Below are positions 8,607 through 18,868 of a stretch of 64,000 bases of DNA, one piece after another. The translations under genes and the position numbers were made by a program. The DNA comes from Streptomyces lavendofoliae (GTDB lineage: Bacteria; Actinomycetota; Actinomycetes; Streptomycetales; Streptomycetaceae). The stretch lies in assembly GCF_014649735.1 (NCBI RefSeq), contig NZ_BMTP01000006.1, forward strand, positions 186,001 to 250,000, read 5' to 3'. The number at the start of each line of letters is the position of its first letter. Position 1 is the stretch's first letter. The notes beneath the pieces are model-generated. The model was not told the origin of the DNA and searched no databases. It saw only the letters and a program-made list of their open reading frames with translations.

Positions 8607-9461
8607 TCAGCCCCCGAAGGGGACGGCCGCCGCGCCCTGTCCGGCGTCCGGGAGCACCAGGAGGGAGCCGGACAGGGGGTGGGGACGGTCCAGCCCCGTG
8701 CGGGCGGTGGTGATGTACAGGTCCCGCAGCCCCGGGCCGCCGAAGGCGCAGGCGGTGGGGCGGCGCACGGGCAGCTCGACGGTCCGGTCGAGGGTGCCGT
8801 CCGGGGTGTAGCGGCGGATGGCGGCGCCGTCCCACAGGGCGACCCAGACGCAGCCCTCGCCGTCGACGGTGAGGCCGTCGGGGAAGCCCGCGCCCGGTTC
8901 GACGGCCGCCAGCGGGCGCCGCTCCTCCACCCGCCGGCCGTCCTCGGAGAGCCGGCAGACGTCGACGCGCCGGGTGGGGCTGTCGACGTAGTAGAGGTGG
9001 GTGCCGTCGGGGCTCCAGCCGGTGCCGTTGCTGACCGCGACGCCGGGGATGACGGGGGTGGCGCTCCCGTCGGGGGCGAACCGGGTGAGGGAACCCCCGC
9101 CGGCCGCCTCGTCGTAGCGCATCGTGCCGGCCCACAGGGACCCGTCCGGGGCGACCGCCGCGTCGTTGCCGCGCCGCCCGGGGACCGGGCCGTGGACCAG
9201 CCAGCGGAAGGCGGCGCCGCCCTCGTCGTACAGCCCGACGCCGTCCCGGAGATTGACGACCAGTCCGCCGCCGGTCCGCGGCTTGGCGGCGCCGACGTGC
9301 TGCTCGGTGGCCATGACGGTGCGGCGGCCGCTCGCCGGGTCGTAGGTGTGCACGCGGGAGCCGAGGATGTCGACCCAGACCAGCCGCCGGGCGGCCGGGT
9401 CCCAGGTGGGGCCCTCGCCCAGCTCGGCGTGCTCCCGCACGGCGACCTCGACGGCGGTCAC
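8607..9461 (-). CDS. SMP-30/gluconolactonase/LRE family protein
   Basis: A six-bladed beta-propeller hydrolase of 284 residues. The GTG start overlaps the IclR stop by 4 bp (GTGA), favouring it over the longer frame. Expected metal ligands are visible: Glu in ELGEGPTWD near the N-terminus, Asn in GNDAAVAPDGSLWAG and NGTGWSPDG, and Asp in FPDGLTVDGEG. The family opens sugar lactones (gluconolactone, arabinolactone, galactonolactone) in the cytoplasm. In this locus it would act between the Zn dehydrogenase (aldose to lactone) and the enolase-family dehydratase (aldonate to 2-keto-3-deoxy acid). Confidence 0.88.
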   Translation of the reverse strand: MTAVEVAVREHAELGEGPTWDPAARRLVWVDILGSRVHTYDPASGRRTVMATEQHVGAAKPRTGGGLVVNLRDGVGLYDEGGAAFRWLVHGPVPGRRGNDAAVAPDGSLWAGTMRYDEAAGGGSLTRFAPDGSATPVIPGVAVSNGTGWSPDGTHLYYVDSPTRRVDVCRLSEDGRRVEERRPLAAVEPGAGFPDGLTVDGEGCVWVALWDGAAIRRYTPDGTLDRTVELPVRRPTACAFGGPGLRDLYITTARTGLDRPHPLSGSLLVLPDAGQGAAAVPFGG

Positions 9462-10231
9462 CGGGCCGCGCCCCGGTGGCCGAGGCTGGCGGAGAGGTCG
9501 TCGGCGCCCTTGGCGGCGAGTTCGGCCAGCTCGGCCTCGCGCTCCTCGGTCCACCGGATCATGGGCACGGAGATGGACAGGGCGGCGACGACCCGGCCCG
9601 CGCCGTCGCGCACGGGGGCGGCGACGCAGCTGACGTCCGGGTTCGACTCGCGGTGCTCGGTGGCGACGCCCCGCTCGCGGACGGCGGTGAGTTCGGCCCG
9701 CAGCGCGTCGGGGTCGGTCAGGCTGTTGGCCGTCATCGCGACCAGGTCGCGCCCTTCGATGCGGGCGTCCAGCTCGTGCTGCGGCAGGGAGGCGAGGAGC
9801 ATCTTGCCGACGGACGTGCAGTGGGCGGGGAGCCGGCGTCCGGCCGCCGACACCATACGTACCGCGTGGGTGGAGTCGACCTTGGCGATGTAGATGACGT
9901 CGGTGTCCTCCAGGACGGCCACGTGGACGGTCTCGTCGCAGGTCTCGGCGACCTCGCGGGCCACCCGCTGCCCCTCGGCGGCCAGGTCGAGCTGTTCGGC
10001 GTACCGGCTGCCGAGCTGGTAGGTGCGGACGCCCAGGCGGTAGCGTCCGGGCTGCTCGGGCAGCGGCACCAGGTAGGAGCGGGCGGCGAGGGTGGTGAGC
10101 AGCTCGTGGACGGTGGTGCGCGGGAGCTGGAGCCTGCGGGTGACCTCCGGCGCGGAGAGGGTGCCGTCACCCTCCAGAAACAGTTCCAGGATGTCGAGCG
10201 CCCTGGTCACAGCGGGGACAAGACGTCCCAT
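9458..10231 (-). CDS. IclR-family transcriptional regulator
   Basis: A 257-residue regulator beginning MGRLVPAVTRALDILELF; a GTG 9 bp upstream is an alternative start. The N-terminal winged HTH covers residues ~5-65 (LSAPEVTRRLQLPRTTVHELLTTLAARSYL). The C-terminal effector domain shows IYIAKVDSTHAVRMVSAAGRRLPAHCTSVGKMLLASL and VSCVAAPVRDGAGRVVAALSISVP, the standard IclR ligand pocket. It is divergent from the dehydratase and co-transcribed with the lactonase, a classic arrangement for a local sugar-acid sensor. Candidate operators lie between the divergent promoters and at two other transcription units. Confidence 0.93.
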   Translation of the reverse strand: MGRLVPAVTRALDILELFLEGDGTLSAPEVTRRLQLPRTTVHELLTTLAARSYLVPLPEQPGRYRLGVRTYQLGSRYAEQLDLAAEGQRVAREVAETCDETVHVAVLEDTDVIYIAKVDSTHAVRMVSAAGRRLPAHCTSVGKMLLASLPQHELDARIEGRDLVAMTANSLTDPDALRAELTAVRERGVATEHRESNPDVSCVAAPVRDGAGRVVAALSISVPMIRWTEEREAELAELAAKGADDLSASLGHRGAAR

Positions 10232-10250
10232 ACCGTCCACCCACCCCTTC

Positions 10251-10260
10251 GTTCGAAACT
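10251..10260. promoter_or_regulatory. TTCGAA-type operator candidate at iclR
   Basis: GTTCGAAAC is a 9-bp near-palindrome 20 bp upstream of the iclR start and downstream of its predicted promoter, followed at once by TTCGG. The hexamer TTCGAA recurs at the dehydratase and arabinofuranosidase promoters, so it may be an autoregulatory half of the IclR operator. Confidence 0.4.
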
Positions 10261-10287
10261 TCGGCCTTTGATCGGTATGACGAACAC

Positions 10288-10316
10288 AGGCTAACCACCG
10301 GCGACTTCGCGGGCAA
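10288..10316 (-). promoter_or_regulatory. Predicted promoter of the iclR-lactonase operon
   Basis: On the minus strand TTGCCC (-35) and TAGCCT (-10) are separated by 17 bp. Both fit the Streptomyces vegetative HrdB pattern (TTGnCn, TAnnnT). It lies back-to-back with the dehydratase promoter. Confidence 0.5.
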
Positions 10317-10360
10317 TGGGCCGGACGCGAAACCCGTTCGGGGCGAAGCCGCGCGAACCA

Positions 10361-10389
10361 TTGACACCTTCCGGACGGCTGATTACGGT
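10361..10389 (+). promoter_or_regulatory. Predicted promoter of the dehydratase-dehydrogenase operon
   Basis: TTGACA, a perfect -35, is followed after 17 bp by TACGGT, a typical high-GC -10 (TAnnnT). The candidate IclR operators start 11 bp downstream, a position suited to repression. Confidence 0.65.
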
Positions 10390-10400
10390 CACGCCAAGAT

Positions 10401-10426
10401 TTCGAACGTGTGACGAAATATCGAAC
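10401..10426 (+). promoter_or_regulatory. Candidate IclR operator upstream of the dehydratase
   Basis: Two CGAAC half-sites 19 bp apart (10403 and 10422). The right one is part of CGAAATATCGAAC at 10414-10426. The same 19-bp spacing and a related 13-mer recur before the ABC operon at 12749-12772. Function is inferred from position and recurrence. Confidence 0.5.
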
Positions 10427-10447
10427 GACCTGGAGAGGGCAACTGCC

Positions 10448-11602
10448 GTGCGCATCACGGGAATCAGCACTCATGTCGTCGGGACCCCCTGGCGCAATCT
10501 CACCTATGTACTCGTCCACACCGACGAGGGGCTGACCGGCGTCGGTGAGACGCGCATGCTGGGGCACACCGACGCGCTGGTCGGCTACCTCAAGGAGGCC
10601 GAGGCCAACCACATCGCGGGCTCCGACCCCTTCGCGGTGGAGGACCTCGTACGCCGGATGAAGTACGGCGACTACGGCCGGGCCGGCGAGATCGTCATGT
10701 CGGGCATCGCGGTCGTCGAGATGGCGTGCTGGGACATCAAGGGCAAGGCGCTGGGGGTGCCCGTCTGGCAGCTGCTCGGCGGCAAGGTGACCGACAAGGT
10801 CAAGGCGTACGCCAACGGCTGGTACACCACCGAGCGGACCCCGGAGGCCTACCACCGGGCGGCCAAGGGGGTCATGGCGCGCGGCTACCGGGCGCTGAAG
10901 ATCGACCCGTTCGGGACCGGGCACCTCGAACTGGACGCGGAGCGGACCAGGTACGCGGTGTCGCTGATCGAGGCCGTGCGGGACGCCATCGGGCCCGACG
11001 CGGAACTGATGCTGGAGATGCACGGGCGCTTCAGCCCGGCGACGGCCGTGCGGCTGGCGAAGGAACTCGCGCCGTTCGCGCCGGCCTGGCTCGAGGAGCC
11101 GGTGCCGCCGGAGAACCTGAAGGCGCTGGCGAAGGTCGCCGAGAAGGTGGACATCCCGGTGGCCACGGGTGAGCGCATCCACGACCGGATCGAGTTCCGG
11201 GAGCTGTTCGAGTCCCAGGCGGCCGACATCATCCAGCCGGACCTGGGGCACATCGGCGGCATCCTGGAGACCCGGAAGCTGGCGGCCACCGCGGAGACGC
11301 ACTACACACTGGTCGCCCCGCACAACGTGGGCGGCTCCGTGCTCACCGCGGCCTCCCTCCAGCTGGCGGCCTGCACCCCCAACTTCAAGATCCTGGAGCA
11401 CTTCAACGACTTCGCGGACGCGGAGATCAAGAAGGTCGTCAAGGGCGCCCCGCAGGTCGATCCGGCCACCGGGTGCTTCGAGGTGTCGCACGCTCCCGGC
11501 CTCGGCGTCGAACTGGACGTGGACGCGGCGGCGGAATTCCCGCAGCAGCGGGCCCGGTTCGACCTGTGGGCCGAGGGCTGGGAGAAGAGGGCGCCGAAGT
11601 GA
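10448..11602 (+). CDS. Enolase-superfamily sugar-acid dehydratase (mandelate racemase/muconate lactonizing type)
   Basis: 384 residues from the GTG 9 bp after a GGAGAGG ribosome site. The N-terminal capping domain is followed by a beta/alpha barrel. Visible catalytic features are the KxD motif in ALKIDPFG (about residue 153), metal-ligand carboxylates in LMLEMHG, WLEEPVP and ATGERIHD, and the barrel-end APHNVGG histidine (about residue 290). KxD plus Glu/His is the pattern of galactonate, gluconate or fuconate-like dehydratases, which convert aldonates to 2-keto-3-deoxyaldonates. The locus context (lactonase, dehydrogenase, monosaccharide importer) supports that pathway. The exact sugar acid cannot be read from sequence. 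Confidence 0.88.
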   Translation: MRITGISTHVVGTPWRNLTYVLVHTDEGLTGVGETRMLGHTDALVGYLKEAEANHIAGSDPFAVEDLVRRMKYGDYGRAGEIVMSGIAVVEMACWDIKGKALGVPVWQLLGGKVTDKVKAYANGWYTTERTPEAYHRAAKGVMARGYRALKIDPFGTGHLELDAERTRYAVSLIEAVRDAIGPDAELMLEMHGRFSPATAVRLAKELAPFAPAWLEEPVPPENLKALAKVAEKVDIPVATGERIHDRIEFRELFESQAADIIQPDLGHIGGILETRKLAATAETHYTLVAPHNVGGSVLTAASLQLAACTPNFKILEHFNDFADAEIKKVVKGAPQVDPATGCFEVSHAPGLGVELDVDAAAEFPQQRARFDLWAEGWEKRAPK

Positions 11603-12645
11603 GCCGCCCCCCGAGCGGCGAGTCCGGCACCCGGACCAGCCGCGCGGTGCTCGTCGAGCGGCCCGGCGCGCACCGGCTCGTCGAGCGGGAGGTCCCCGCC
11701 CCCGGGCCGGGCGAGGTCCTGGTGAAGGTCGCGGCGGCCGGGATCTGCATGAGCGACCGCGAGGTGTACGACGGGCACCGGGACCCCGGGTACGTCCGGT
11801 ATCCGGTCGTCCCGGGCCACGAGTGGGCCGGCACGGTCGAGGCGGTCGGCGAGGGCGTCGACCCGGCGCTCACCGGCCGGAAGACGGTCGCGGAGGGGTT
11901 CCGCGCGTGCGGGGCGTGCGAGCGCTGCCGGTGCGGCGAGACGAGCCTGTGCGCGAGCGGGTACGCCGAGACGGGCTTCACCGAGCCGGGTGCGTTCGCC
12001 GACCACGTCATCGTCCCGGCGCGGCTGCTGCACCTGCTGGACGACGACGCCGACCTGCGGGCCGCGGCCCTGCTGGAGCCCGCCGCCGTGATCGCCGCGG
12101 CGGTTCGGGCGGGGCGGCCACAACCCGGTGAGCGGGTCGTGGTGGTGGGCGCGGGGACGCTGGGGCTGCTGGCCGTGCAGCTGCTGGCCGCCTCGTCGCC
12201 GGCCGAGCTGGCGGTGGTCGACCCGAGGGCGGCGCGGGGCGACCAGGCGCTGCGGTGCGGTGCGAGCCGGTCGCTCGACCCGGACGGCGCGGCCCGGCTG
12301 GAGGGCCGGTTCGACCTGGTGGTCGAGACGGCGGGGGCGCCCACCACGGCGGCCTCGTCGTGCCGGCTGGCGCGCCGCGGTGGCCGGGTGGTGCTGACCG
12401 GGATGTTCACGCCCGGCGCGGCCGGCATCGACCCCGTGCACCTGTCGCTGAGCCAGCTGGAGATCCGCAGCGTCTTCGGTGCCCCCTCCTCGGCCTGGTC
12501 CGACGCGGTACGGGCCTTCGGGCTCGGGCTGCTCGACCCGGCGCCGCTGATCACTCACGAATATCCGCTGGAGCGGTTCGCCGACGCGGTCGCCCTGGTG
12601 GGCGGCGGCGACCCGAAGACCGGGAAGGTGCTGCTGCGCCCCTGA
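11599..12645 (+). CDS. Zinc-dependent alcohol/sugar dehydrogenase (MDR family)
   Basis: 348 residues, with a GTG start overlapping the dehydratase stop by GTGA. A GroES-like domain carries the catalytic-zinc region (GICMSDREVYDG, PGHEWAG) and a four-Cys structural zinc lobe (CGACERCRCGETSLC). A Rossmann fold follows, with VVVGAGTLGLLAVQLL as the nucleotide motif. The family oxidises polyols or aldoses with NAD(P)+. In the operon it is a good candidate for the aldose or sugar-acid oxidation step. Substrate not determinable. Confidence 0.9.
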   Translation: MSRPPSGESGTRTSRAVLVERPGAHRLVEREVPAPGPGEVLVKVAAAGICMSDREVYDGHRDPGYVRYPVVPGHEWAGTVEAVGEGVDPALTGRKTVAEGFRACGACERCRCGETSLCASGYAETGFTEPGAFADHVIVPARLLHLLDDDADLRAAALLEPAAVIAAAVRAGRPQPGERVVVVGAGTLGLLAVQLLAASSPAELAVVDPRAARGDQALRCGASRSLDPDGAARLEGRFDLVVETAGAPTTAASSCRLARRGGRVVLTGMFTPGAAGIDPVHLSLSQLEIRSVFGAPSSAWSDAVRAFGLGLLDPAPLITHEYPLERFADAVALVGGGDPKTGKVLLRP

Positions 12646-12693
12646 GGGCCCGCGCCGCGCCTCCCCGCGCCGCCCGCCGCGCCTCCCCGAACC

Positions 12694-12737
12694 GTACGGC
12701 GGTACGGGGCGCCCTGTCCGCCCCCGTACCGCCGTAC
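12694..12737. terminator. Strong hairpin: 16-bp perfect arms, 12-nt loop
   Basis: GTACGGCGGTACGGGG at 12694-12709 pairs perfectly with 12722-12737. It lies between the dehydrogenase stop and the ABC operon start. It could terminate the first operon, or protect or process a longer transcript. No T-tract follows. Confidence 0.65.
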
Positions 12738-12748
12738 ACCCAACGTCA

Positions 12749-12772
12749 CGAACGACGTCCGGAATACCGAAC
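12749..12772 (+). promoter_or_regulatory. Candidate IclR operator before the sugar ABC operon
   Basis: Two CGAAC half-sites 19 bp apart, the right one within CGGAATACCGAAC (11 of 13 matches to the site at the dehydratase). It ends 4 bp before the AAGGAG ribosome site of the 12787 gene, so binding would block transcription of the transporter operon. Confidence 0.45.
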
Positions 12773-12786
12773 ACCCAAGGAGTCCT

Positions 12787-13773
12787 GTGACCGCCCCGTC
12801 CGCACCAGCGCCCCGCCGCCCCGGCGCCGAGGCCCTGGCCGCCATCGGCCATCCGGCGCCCGCCGCCGACCCGGCCGACACCTCGCCGCACGCCTTCCCC
12901 GACGGCGGGACCTGGCGCACCGAGATCCCCTCCGTGGAGGGCCCCGAGGCGCTGGCCGTCGTCCTCGAGGAGAGCGCCCGCCTCGACGTACCGGTACACC
13001 GGATCAGCCAGGGCAGCGGCGTGTGGATGCTCACCGACGCCGAGATCACCGAGATGGTGAAGTCCTGCGCGGAACGCGACATCGAGCTGTGCCTGTTCAC
13101 CGGCCCGCGCGGCACCTGGGACATCGGCGCCGGGACCCGCACCGACTCGGGCGGCGCCGGGCTGCGCGCCCGCGGCCACGACGCGCTCGCCGGCTGCGTG
13201 GAGGACGCGTGCCGCGCCACGGCGCTGGGCGTGCGCTGCCTGCTCGTGGCCGACGAGGGGGTGCTGTGGACGCTGCACCGGCTGCGTACGGCCGGGCACC
13301 TGCCCGCCGACACCACCTTCAAGCTGTCCGCGCTCACCGGGCCGGTCAACCCGGCCTCGTTCACCGTGTACGAGCGGCTCGGCGCCGACTCGGTCAACGT
13401 GCCCTCCGACCTGACGCTGGAGCACCTCACCGAGATCCGGCTGGCCGCCCGCGCCCCGATGGACATGTACGTCGAGGCGCCCGACGACCTCGGCGGCTAC
13501 GTCCGGATGTACGAGGTGGCCGAGCTGATCCGGCGCGGCGCCCCGCTGTACCTGAAGTTCGGCCTGAGCCGCTCCCCCGGCATCTACCCGTACGGCGCGC
13601 AGCTGCGCGACACCGCGCTCGCCACCGCCCGGGAGCGGGTCCGCCGCGGCCGGCTCGTCCTGGACCTGCTGGCCCGGCACGGCGCGGACGGCGGGATGTC
13701 CCCGCTCGGCTCGCGGCTGCCGGGTGAGCTCCCGCGATTCCCCGTCCCGGCCACCGCTCCGGAAGGCGACTGA
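12787..13773 (+). CDS. Uncharacterised barrel-like protein in the sugar operon
   Basis: 328 residues starting at GTG after an AAGGAG site. I do not recognise a catalytic family. After ~40 Pro/Ala-rich residues the sequence alternates strands and helices ([97 protein letters not shown]), suggesting a TIM barrel loosely like the U32 peptidase-associated fold. It has no signal or membrane segment. It precedes the substrate-binding protein by 3 bp and must be co-transcribed with the ABC transporter. A sugar-processing role is likely from context, but no reaction can be assigned. Confidence 0.75.
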   Translation: MTAPSAPAPRRPGAEALAAIGHPAPAADPADTSPHAFPDGGTWRTEIPSVEGPEALAVVLEESARLDVPVHRISQGSGVWMLTDAEITEMVKSCAERDIELCLFTGPRGTWDIGAGTRTDSGGAGLRARGHDALAGCVEDACRATALGVRCLLVADEGVLWTLHRLRTAGHLPADTTFKLSALTGPVNPASFTVYERLGADSVNVPSDLTLEHLTEIRLAARAPMDMYVEAPDDLGGYVRMYEVAELIRRGAPLYLKFGLSRSPGIYPYGAQLRDTALATARERVRRGRLVLDLLARHGADGGMSPLGSRLPGELPRFPVPATAPEGD

Positions 13774-13776
13774 TCC

Positions 13777-14885
13777 ATGCGCATCTCCCGCAGAACCGCG
13801 GTGGCGGCCTCGCTCGCCGCCCTGCTCACCGTCTCGCTCACCGCCTGCGGCCAGGAGGCCAGGGGCGGCAGCCGCTACAAGCCCGCGGGCGGCAAGGGCG
13901 GCACCATCGGGCTCGCCATGCCGACCAAGTCCTCGGAGCGCTGGATAGCCGACGGCGAGAACATGGCGGAACAGTTCCGCGAGGCGGGGTACGACACCGA
14001 CCTCCAGTACGGCGACGACAAGGTCGAGAACCAGATCGCGCAGATCGAGAACATGATCACCAAGGGGCGCAAGCTGCTGGTGGTCGCCGCGATCGACGGC
14101 TCCGCCCTCACCGAGGTGCTCCAGCGGGCGGAGGACGCGGGCATCCCCGTGATCTCCTACGACCGCCTCATCATGGGCACCGAGCACGTCGACTACTACG
14201 CGTCGTTCGACAACGAGCGGGTCGGCGAGCTGCAGGCCAGGTACATCGTCGACGCGCTGAAGCTCGGACCGGCGACGGCCGGGGGCCCGTCCCGCACCAT
14301 CGAGCTGTTCGCGGGCTCCCCCGACGACAACAACACGAAGTACTTCTGGAACGGCGCGATGAAGGTCCTCCGGCCGTACCTCGCGAACGGCCGGCTCGTG
14401 GTGCGCAGCAAGCAGACCCGGATGAACCAGGCGACCACGCTGCGCTGGGACGGCGGCACCGCGCAGAAGCGGATGGACGACCTCATCAGCAAGAACTACG
14501 GCGAGGAGCGCGTCGACGCGGTCCTCTCGCCCTACGACGGGATATCCATCGGCATCATCTCGGCCCTCAAGAGCGCCGGTTACGGCACGAAGAGCCGACC
14601 GCTGCCGGTGGTCACCGGCCAGGACGCCGAGCTGGCGTCGGTGAAGTCGATCATCCGTGGCGAGCAGACGCAGACCGTCTTCAAGGACACGCGCAAGCTG
14701 GCCGCGCAGGCGGTCAGGATGGGCGACGCCGTACTCAACGGCAAGAAGCCGCAGGTCAACAACACCACCGACTACAACAACGGCAAGAGGACGGTGCCGT
14801 CGTTCCTGCTGGACCCGGTGAGCATCGACAAGTCCAACACCCGGCTCCTCGTCGACGAGGGCTACTTCACCGCCGGGCAGCTCAA

Positions 14886-14889
<4 letters not shown>
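13777..14889 (+). CDS. chvE: Monosaccharide ABC transporter substrate-binding lipoprotein (ChvE-like)
   Basis: 370 residues with a lipoprotein signal: [20 protein letters not shown], with Cys ~25 as lipidation site. The body is a type I periplasmic-binding fold of the XylF/ChvE group ([94 protein letters not shown]). It would deliver monosaccharides such as arabinose, xylose or galactose to the downstream MmsA/MmsB pair. RBS GGAAGG at 13761. Assignment to the multiple-monosaccharide subgroup rests on the paired ATPase and permease. Confidence 0.93.
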
Positions 14890-16442
<1,553 letters not shown>

Positions 16443-16450
16443 GGCCCGCC

Positions 16451-17680
16451 ATGACCACCACGACCACTCCCCCGCGCTCCCGGCCACACGAGGACCCGCC
16501 ACGACCGACGGCGCTCACGCTGCTGCTCGACGCGGTGCGCGGCAACATGCGCCAGTACGGCATGCTGATCGCGCTCGCGTTCATCGTCGTGCTGTTCCAG
16601 ATCTGGACCGACGGCACGCTGCTGCTGCCGAACAACGTCTCCAACCTGATCCAGCAGAACGGCTACATCCTCATCCTGGCCATGGGCATGATGATCGTCA
16701 TCATCGCCGGCCACATCGACCTGTCCGTCGGCTCGGTCGTCGCGTTCGTCGGCGCCATGTCGGCGGTGATGATGGTCAGGCACGACATGCCGTGGGTGCT
16801 CGCGCTGGTGCTGTCGCTGCTGATCGGCGCGGTCGCGGGCGCCTGGCAGGGCTTCTTCATCGCGTACGTGGGCATCCCGTCGTTCATCGTGACGCTGGCC
16901 GGCATGCTGCTCTTCCGGGGGCTCACGCAGATCGTGCTGGAGGGGCAGTCCATCGCCCCGTTCCCCGACGGCTTCCAGAACATCGCCAAGGGGTTCATCC
17001 CCGAGGCGGGTCCCTACACGCAGTACCACAACCCCACGCTGCTGCTGGGTCTGCTCGCGGTGGTGTTCCTGCTGCTGCGCGAGTGGCGGGACCGGCGGCG
17101 GCAGCTCGCCCACGCGCTGGACGTGCCGCCGTTCGGCCTGTGGGCGCTGAAGTGCACCGCCATCACGGCCGCGGTGGTCGCGTTCACGCTGACGCTGGCC
17201 AGCTTCCACGGCGTCCCGGTGGTCATGCTCATCATGTGCGCCCTGCTGATCACCCTCGGCTATGTGATGCGCAACGCGGTGATCGGGCGCCATGTGTACG
17301 CGCTGGGCGGCAACAAGGCGGCGGCGAAGCTGTCGGGCGTCAAGGACAAGCGGGTCACCTTCCTCGTCTTCGTCAACATGGGCGTGCTGGCGGCGCTGGC
17401 GGGCTGCGTGTACGCGGCCCGGCTCAACGCGGGCACCCCGCAGGCGGGCCTGAACTTCGAACTGGAGGCGATCGCCGCGTCGTTCATCGGCGGCGCCTCA
17501 ATGAGCGGCGGCGTCGGCACCGTGATGGGCGCCGTGATCGGCGGCCTGGTGCTGGGCGTGCTGAACAACGGCATGTCGCTGGTCGGCATCGGCACGGACT
17601 ACCAGCAGGTCATCAAGGGACTGGTGCTCCTCGCCGCGGTCGGGTTCGACGTCTGGAACAAGCGCAGGGCCGGCAAGTAG
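16451..17680 (+). CDS. mmsB: Multiple-monosaccharide ABC transporter permease
   Basis: 409 residues with about ten membrane segments, beginning after a ~30-residue cytoplasmic tail. Diagnostic motifs include GMMIVIIAGHIDLSVGSVVAF and FIGGASMSGGVGTVMGAVIGGLVLGVLNNGM, found in XylH/RbsC/MmsB permeases. The central loop (LREWRDRRRQLAHALDVPPFG) is longer than in RbsC, as expected for the MmsB subgroup. It follows mmsA by 8 bp. Confidence 0.94.
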   Translation: MTTTTTPPRSRPHEDPPRPTALTLLLDAVRGNMRQYGMLIALAFIVVLFQIWTDGTLLLPNNVSNLIQQNGYILILAMGMMIVIIAGHIDLSVGSVVAFVGAMSAVMMVRHDMPWVLALVLSLLIGAVAGAWQGFFIAYVGIPSFIVTLAGMLLFRGLTQIVLEGQSIAPFPDGFQNIAKGFIPEAGPYTQYHNPTLLLGLLAVVFLLLREWRDRRRQLAHALDVPPFGLWALKCTAITAAVVAFTLTLASFHGVPVVMLIMCALLITLGYVMRNAVIGRHVYALGGNKAAAKLSGVKDKRVTFLVFVNMGVLAALAGCVYAARLNAGTPQAGLNFELEAIAASFIGGASMSGGVGTVMGAVIGGLVLGVLNNGMSLVGIGTDYQQVIKGLVLLAAVGFDVWNKRRAGK

Positions 17681-17710
17681 TTCACCCCTTCGAGAACTTC
17701 GGGAGTTCGG

Positions 17711-18859
17711 ATGGAAACGAGCAGACGGACGGTGCTCGCGGCCGCGGCGGCCGCGGGACTCACGGCGGCGGCCCCGGCCACCGCGCACGCCTCGACAGGC
17801 GGTGAACCGGTGCAGGAACCGTTCGGCACCCTCACCGACGGCACGAAGGTGCACCGCTGGACGCTGGAGAACGGCGGCACGCGGCTGAAGGTGCTGTCCT
17901 ACGGCGGCATCGTGCAGTCCCTGGAGATCCCGGACCGCCACGGCCGGTACGCCAACGTGTCGCTGGGCTTCGGCGACCTCGACGCGTACGTCTCGTCGTC
18001 GCCGTTCTTCGGGGCGCTGATCGGCCGGTACGGCAACCGGATAGCGGGCGGCCGCTTCACCCTGGACGGCACCGAGCACCGGCTGTCCGTCAACGACGGG
18101 CCGAACAGCCTGCACGGCGGGGCCGAGGGCTTCGACAAGCGCGTGTGGGACGTACGGCCCTTCAGCGGCCGCACCGGCGTCGGGCTGGTGCTGCGGTACG
18201 TGAGCGCCGACGGCGAGATGGGCTACCCGGGCACGCTGAAGGTGACGGTCACGTACACCCTCACCCCGCGCGGGGACTGGCGCATCGACTACGCGGCCAC
18301 CACCGACCGGGCCACGGTGGTGAACCTGACGAACCACACGTACTACAACCTGGCGGGCGAGGGCCGCGGTGACGTCCTCGGCCACGAGCTGCGGCTGGCC
18401 GCCTCCCGCTACACCCCGACCGACGCGACGCTGATCCCGACCGGTGAACTCGCCCGCGTGGCGGGCACCCCGTTCGACTTCCGCCGGGGCAGGGCGATCG
18501 GCGAGGACATCCGCGCGGCGCACCCGCAGCTGGTGCTCGCCAAGGGGTACGACCACAACTGGGTGCTGGACAAGGGCCTCACGGCCCGTCCGCAGCCCTT
18601 CGCGACGCTGCGGGACCCGGGCTCCGGGCGCACGATGACGATCGCGACGACGGAACCGGGTGTGCAGTTCTACTCGGGCAACTTCCTGGACGGCAGCCTC
18701 GCCGGGCCGTCCGGGCGCACCTACCGGCAGGGCGACGGACTGTGCCTGGAGACGCAGCACTTCCCCGACTCCCCCAACCGGCCGGCCTTCCCGTCGACGG
18801 TGCTGCGGCCCGGCGACACCTACCGCTCGACGACGGTGCACGGCTTCTCGGCGCGCTGA
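17711..18859 (+). CDS. Secreted aldose 1-epimerase (mutarotase)
   Basis: 382 residues with an N-terminal SRRTVLAAAAAAGLTAAAPATAHA signal that has the twin-arginine pattern, so export via Tat is likely. The galactose-mutarotase fold shows the conserved catalytic region: a His in NGPNSLHGGAEGFDKRVWDV, a second in VVNLTNHTYYNLAG, and the C-terminal Glu in GDGLCLETQHFPDSPN. It interconverts alpha and beta anomers, here outside the cell and just downstream of the importer genes, probably to supply the anomer the transporter binds. Start follows GGGAG at 17701. It is convergent with the PP2C gene, 9 bp apart. Confidence 0.93.
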   Translation: METSRRTVLAAAAAAGLTAAAPATAHASTGGEPVQEPFGTLTDGTKVHRWTLENGGTRLKVLSYGGIVQSLEIPDRHGRYANVSLGFGDLDAYVSSSPFFGALIGRYGNRIAGGRFTLDGTEHRLSVNDGPNSLHGGAEGFDKRVWDVRPFSGRTGVGLVLRYVSADGEMGYPGTLKVTVTYTLTPRGDWRIDYAATTDRATVVNLTNHTYYNLAGEGRGDVLGHELRLAASRYTPTDATLIPTGELARVAGTPFDFRRGRAIGEDIRAAHPQLVLAKGYDHNWVLDKGLTARPQPFATLRDPGSGRTMTIATTEPGVQFYSGNFLDGSLAGPSGRTYRQGDGLCLETQHFPDSPNRPAFPSTVLRPGDTYRSTTVHGFSAR

Positions 18860-18868
18860 GCCGGCGCC

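Noticed and set aside
10232..11491. In-frame extension of the IclR gene
   Set aside because: It overlaps the divergent dehydratase and its promoter; the HTH begins right after the ATG at 10231.
11302..14187. A 961-codon open frame on the minus strand opposite the dehydratase, dehydrogenase and 12787 genes
   Set aside because: It is antisense to three well-supported genes, its composition is that of a GC-rich shadow, and it has no domain or ribosome site.
17681..17710. IclR-type operator before the aldose epimerase gene (TTCGAGAACTTCGGG)
   Set aside because: It resembles the iclR-proximal site only loosely and the gene is probably read from the ABC operon promoter, so no separate operator is claimed.
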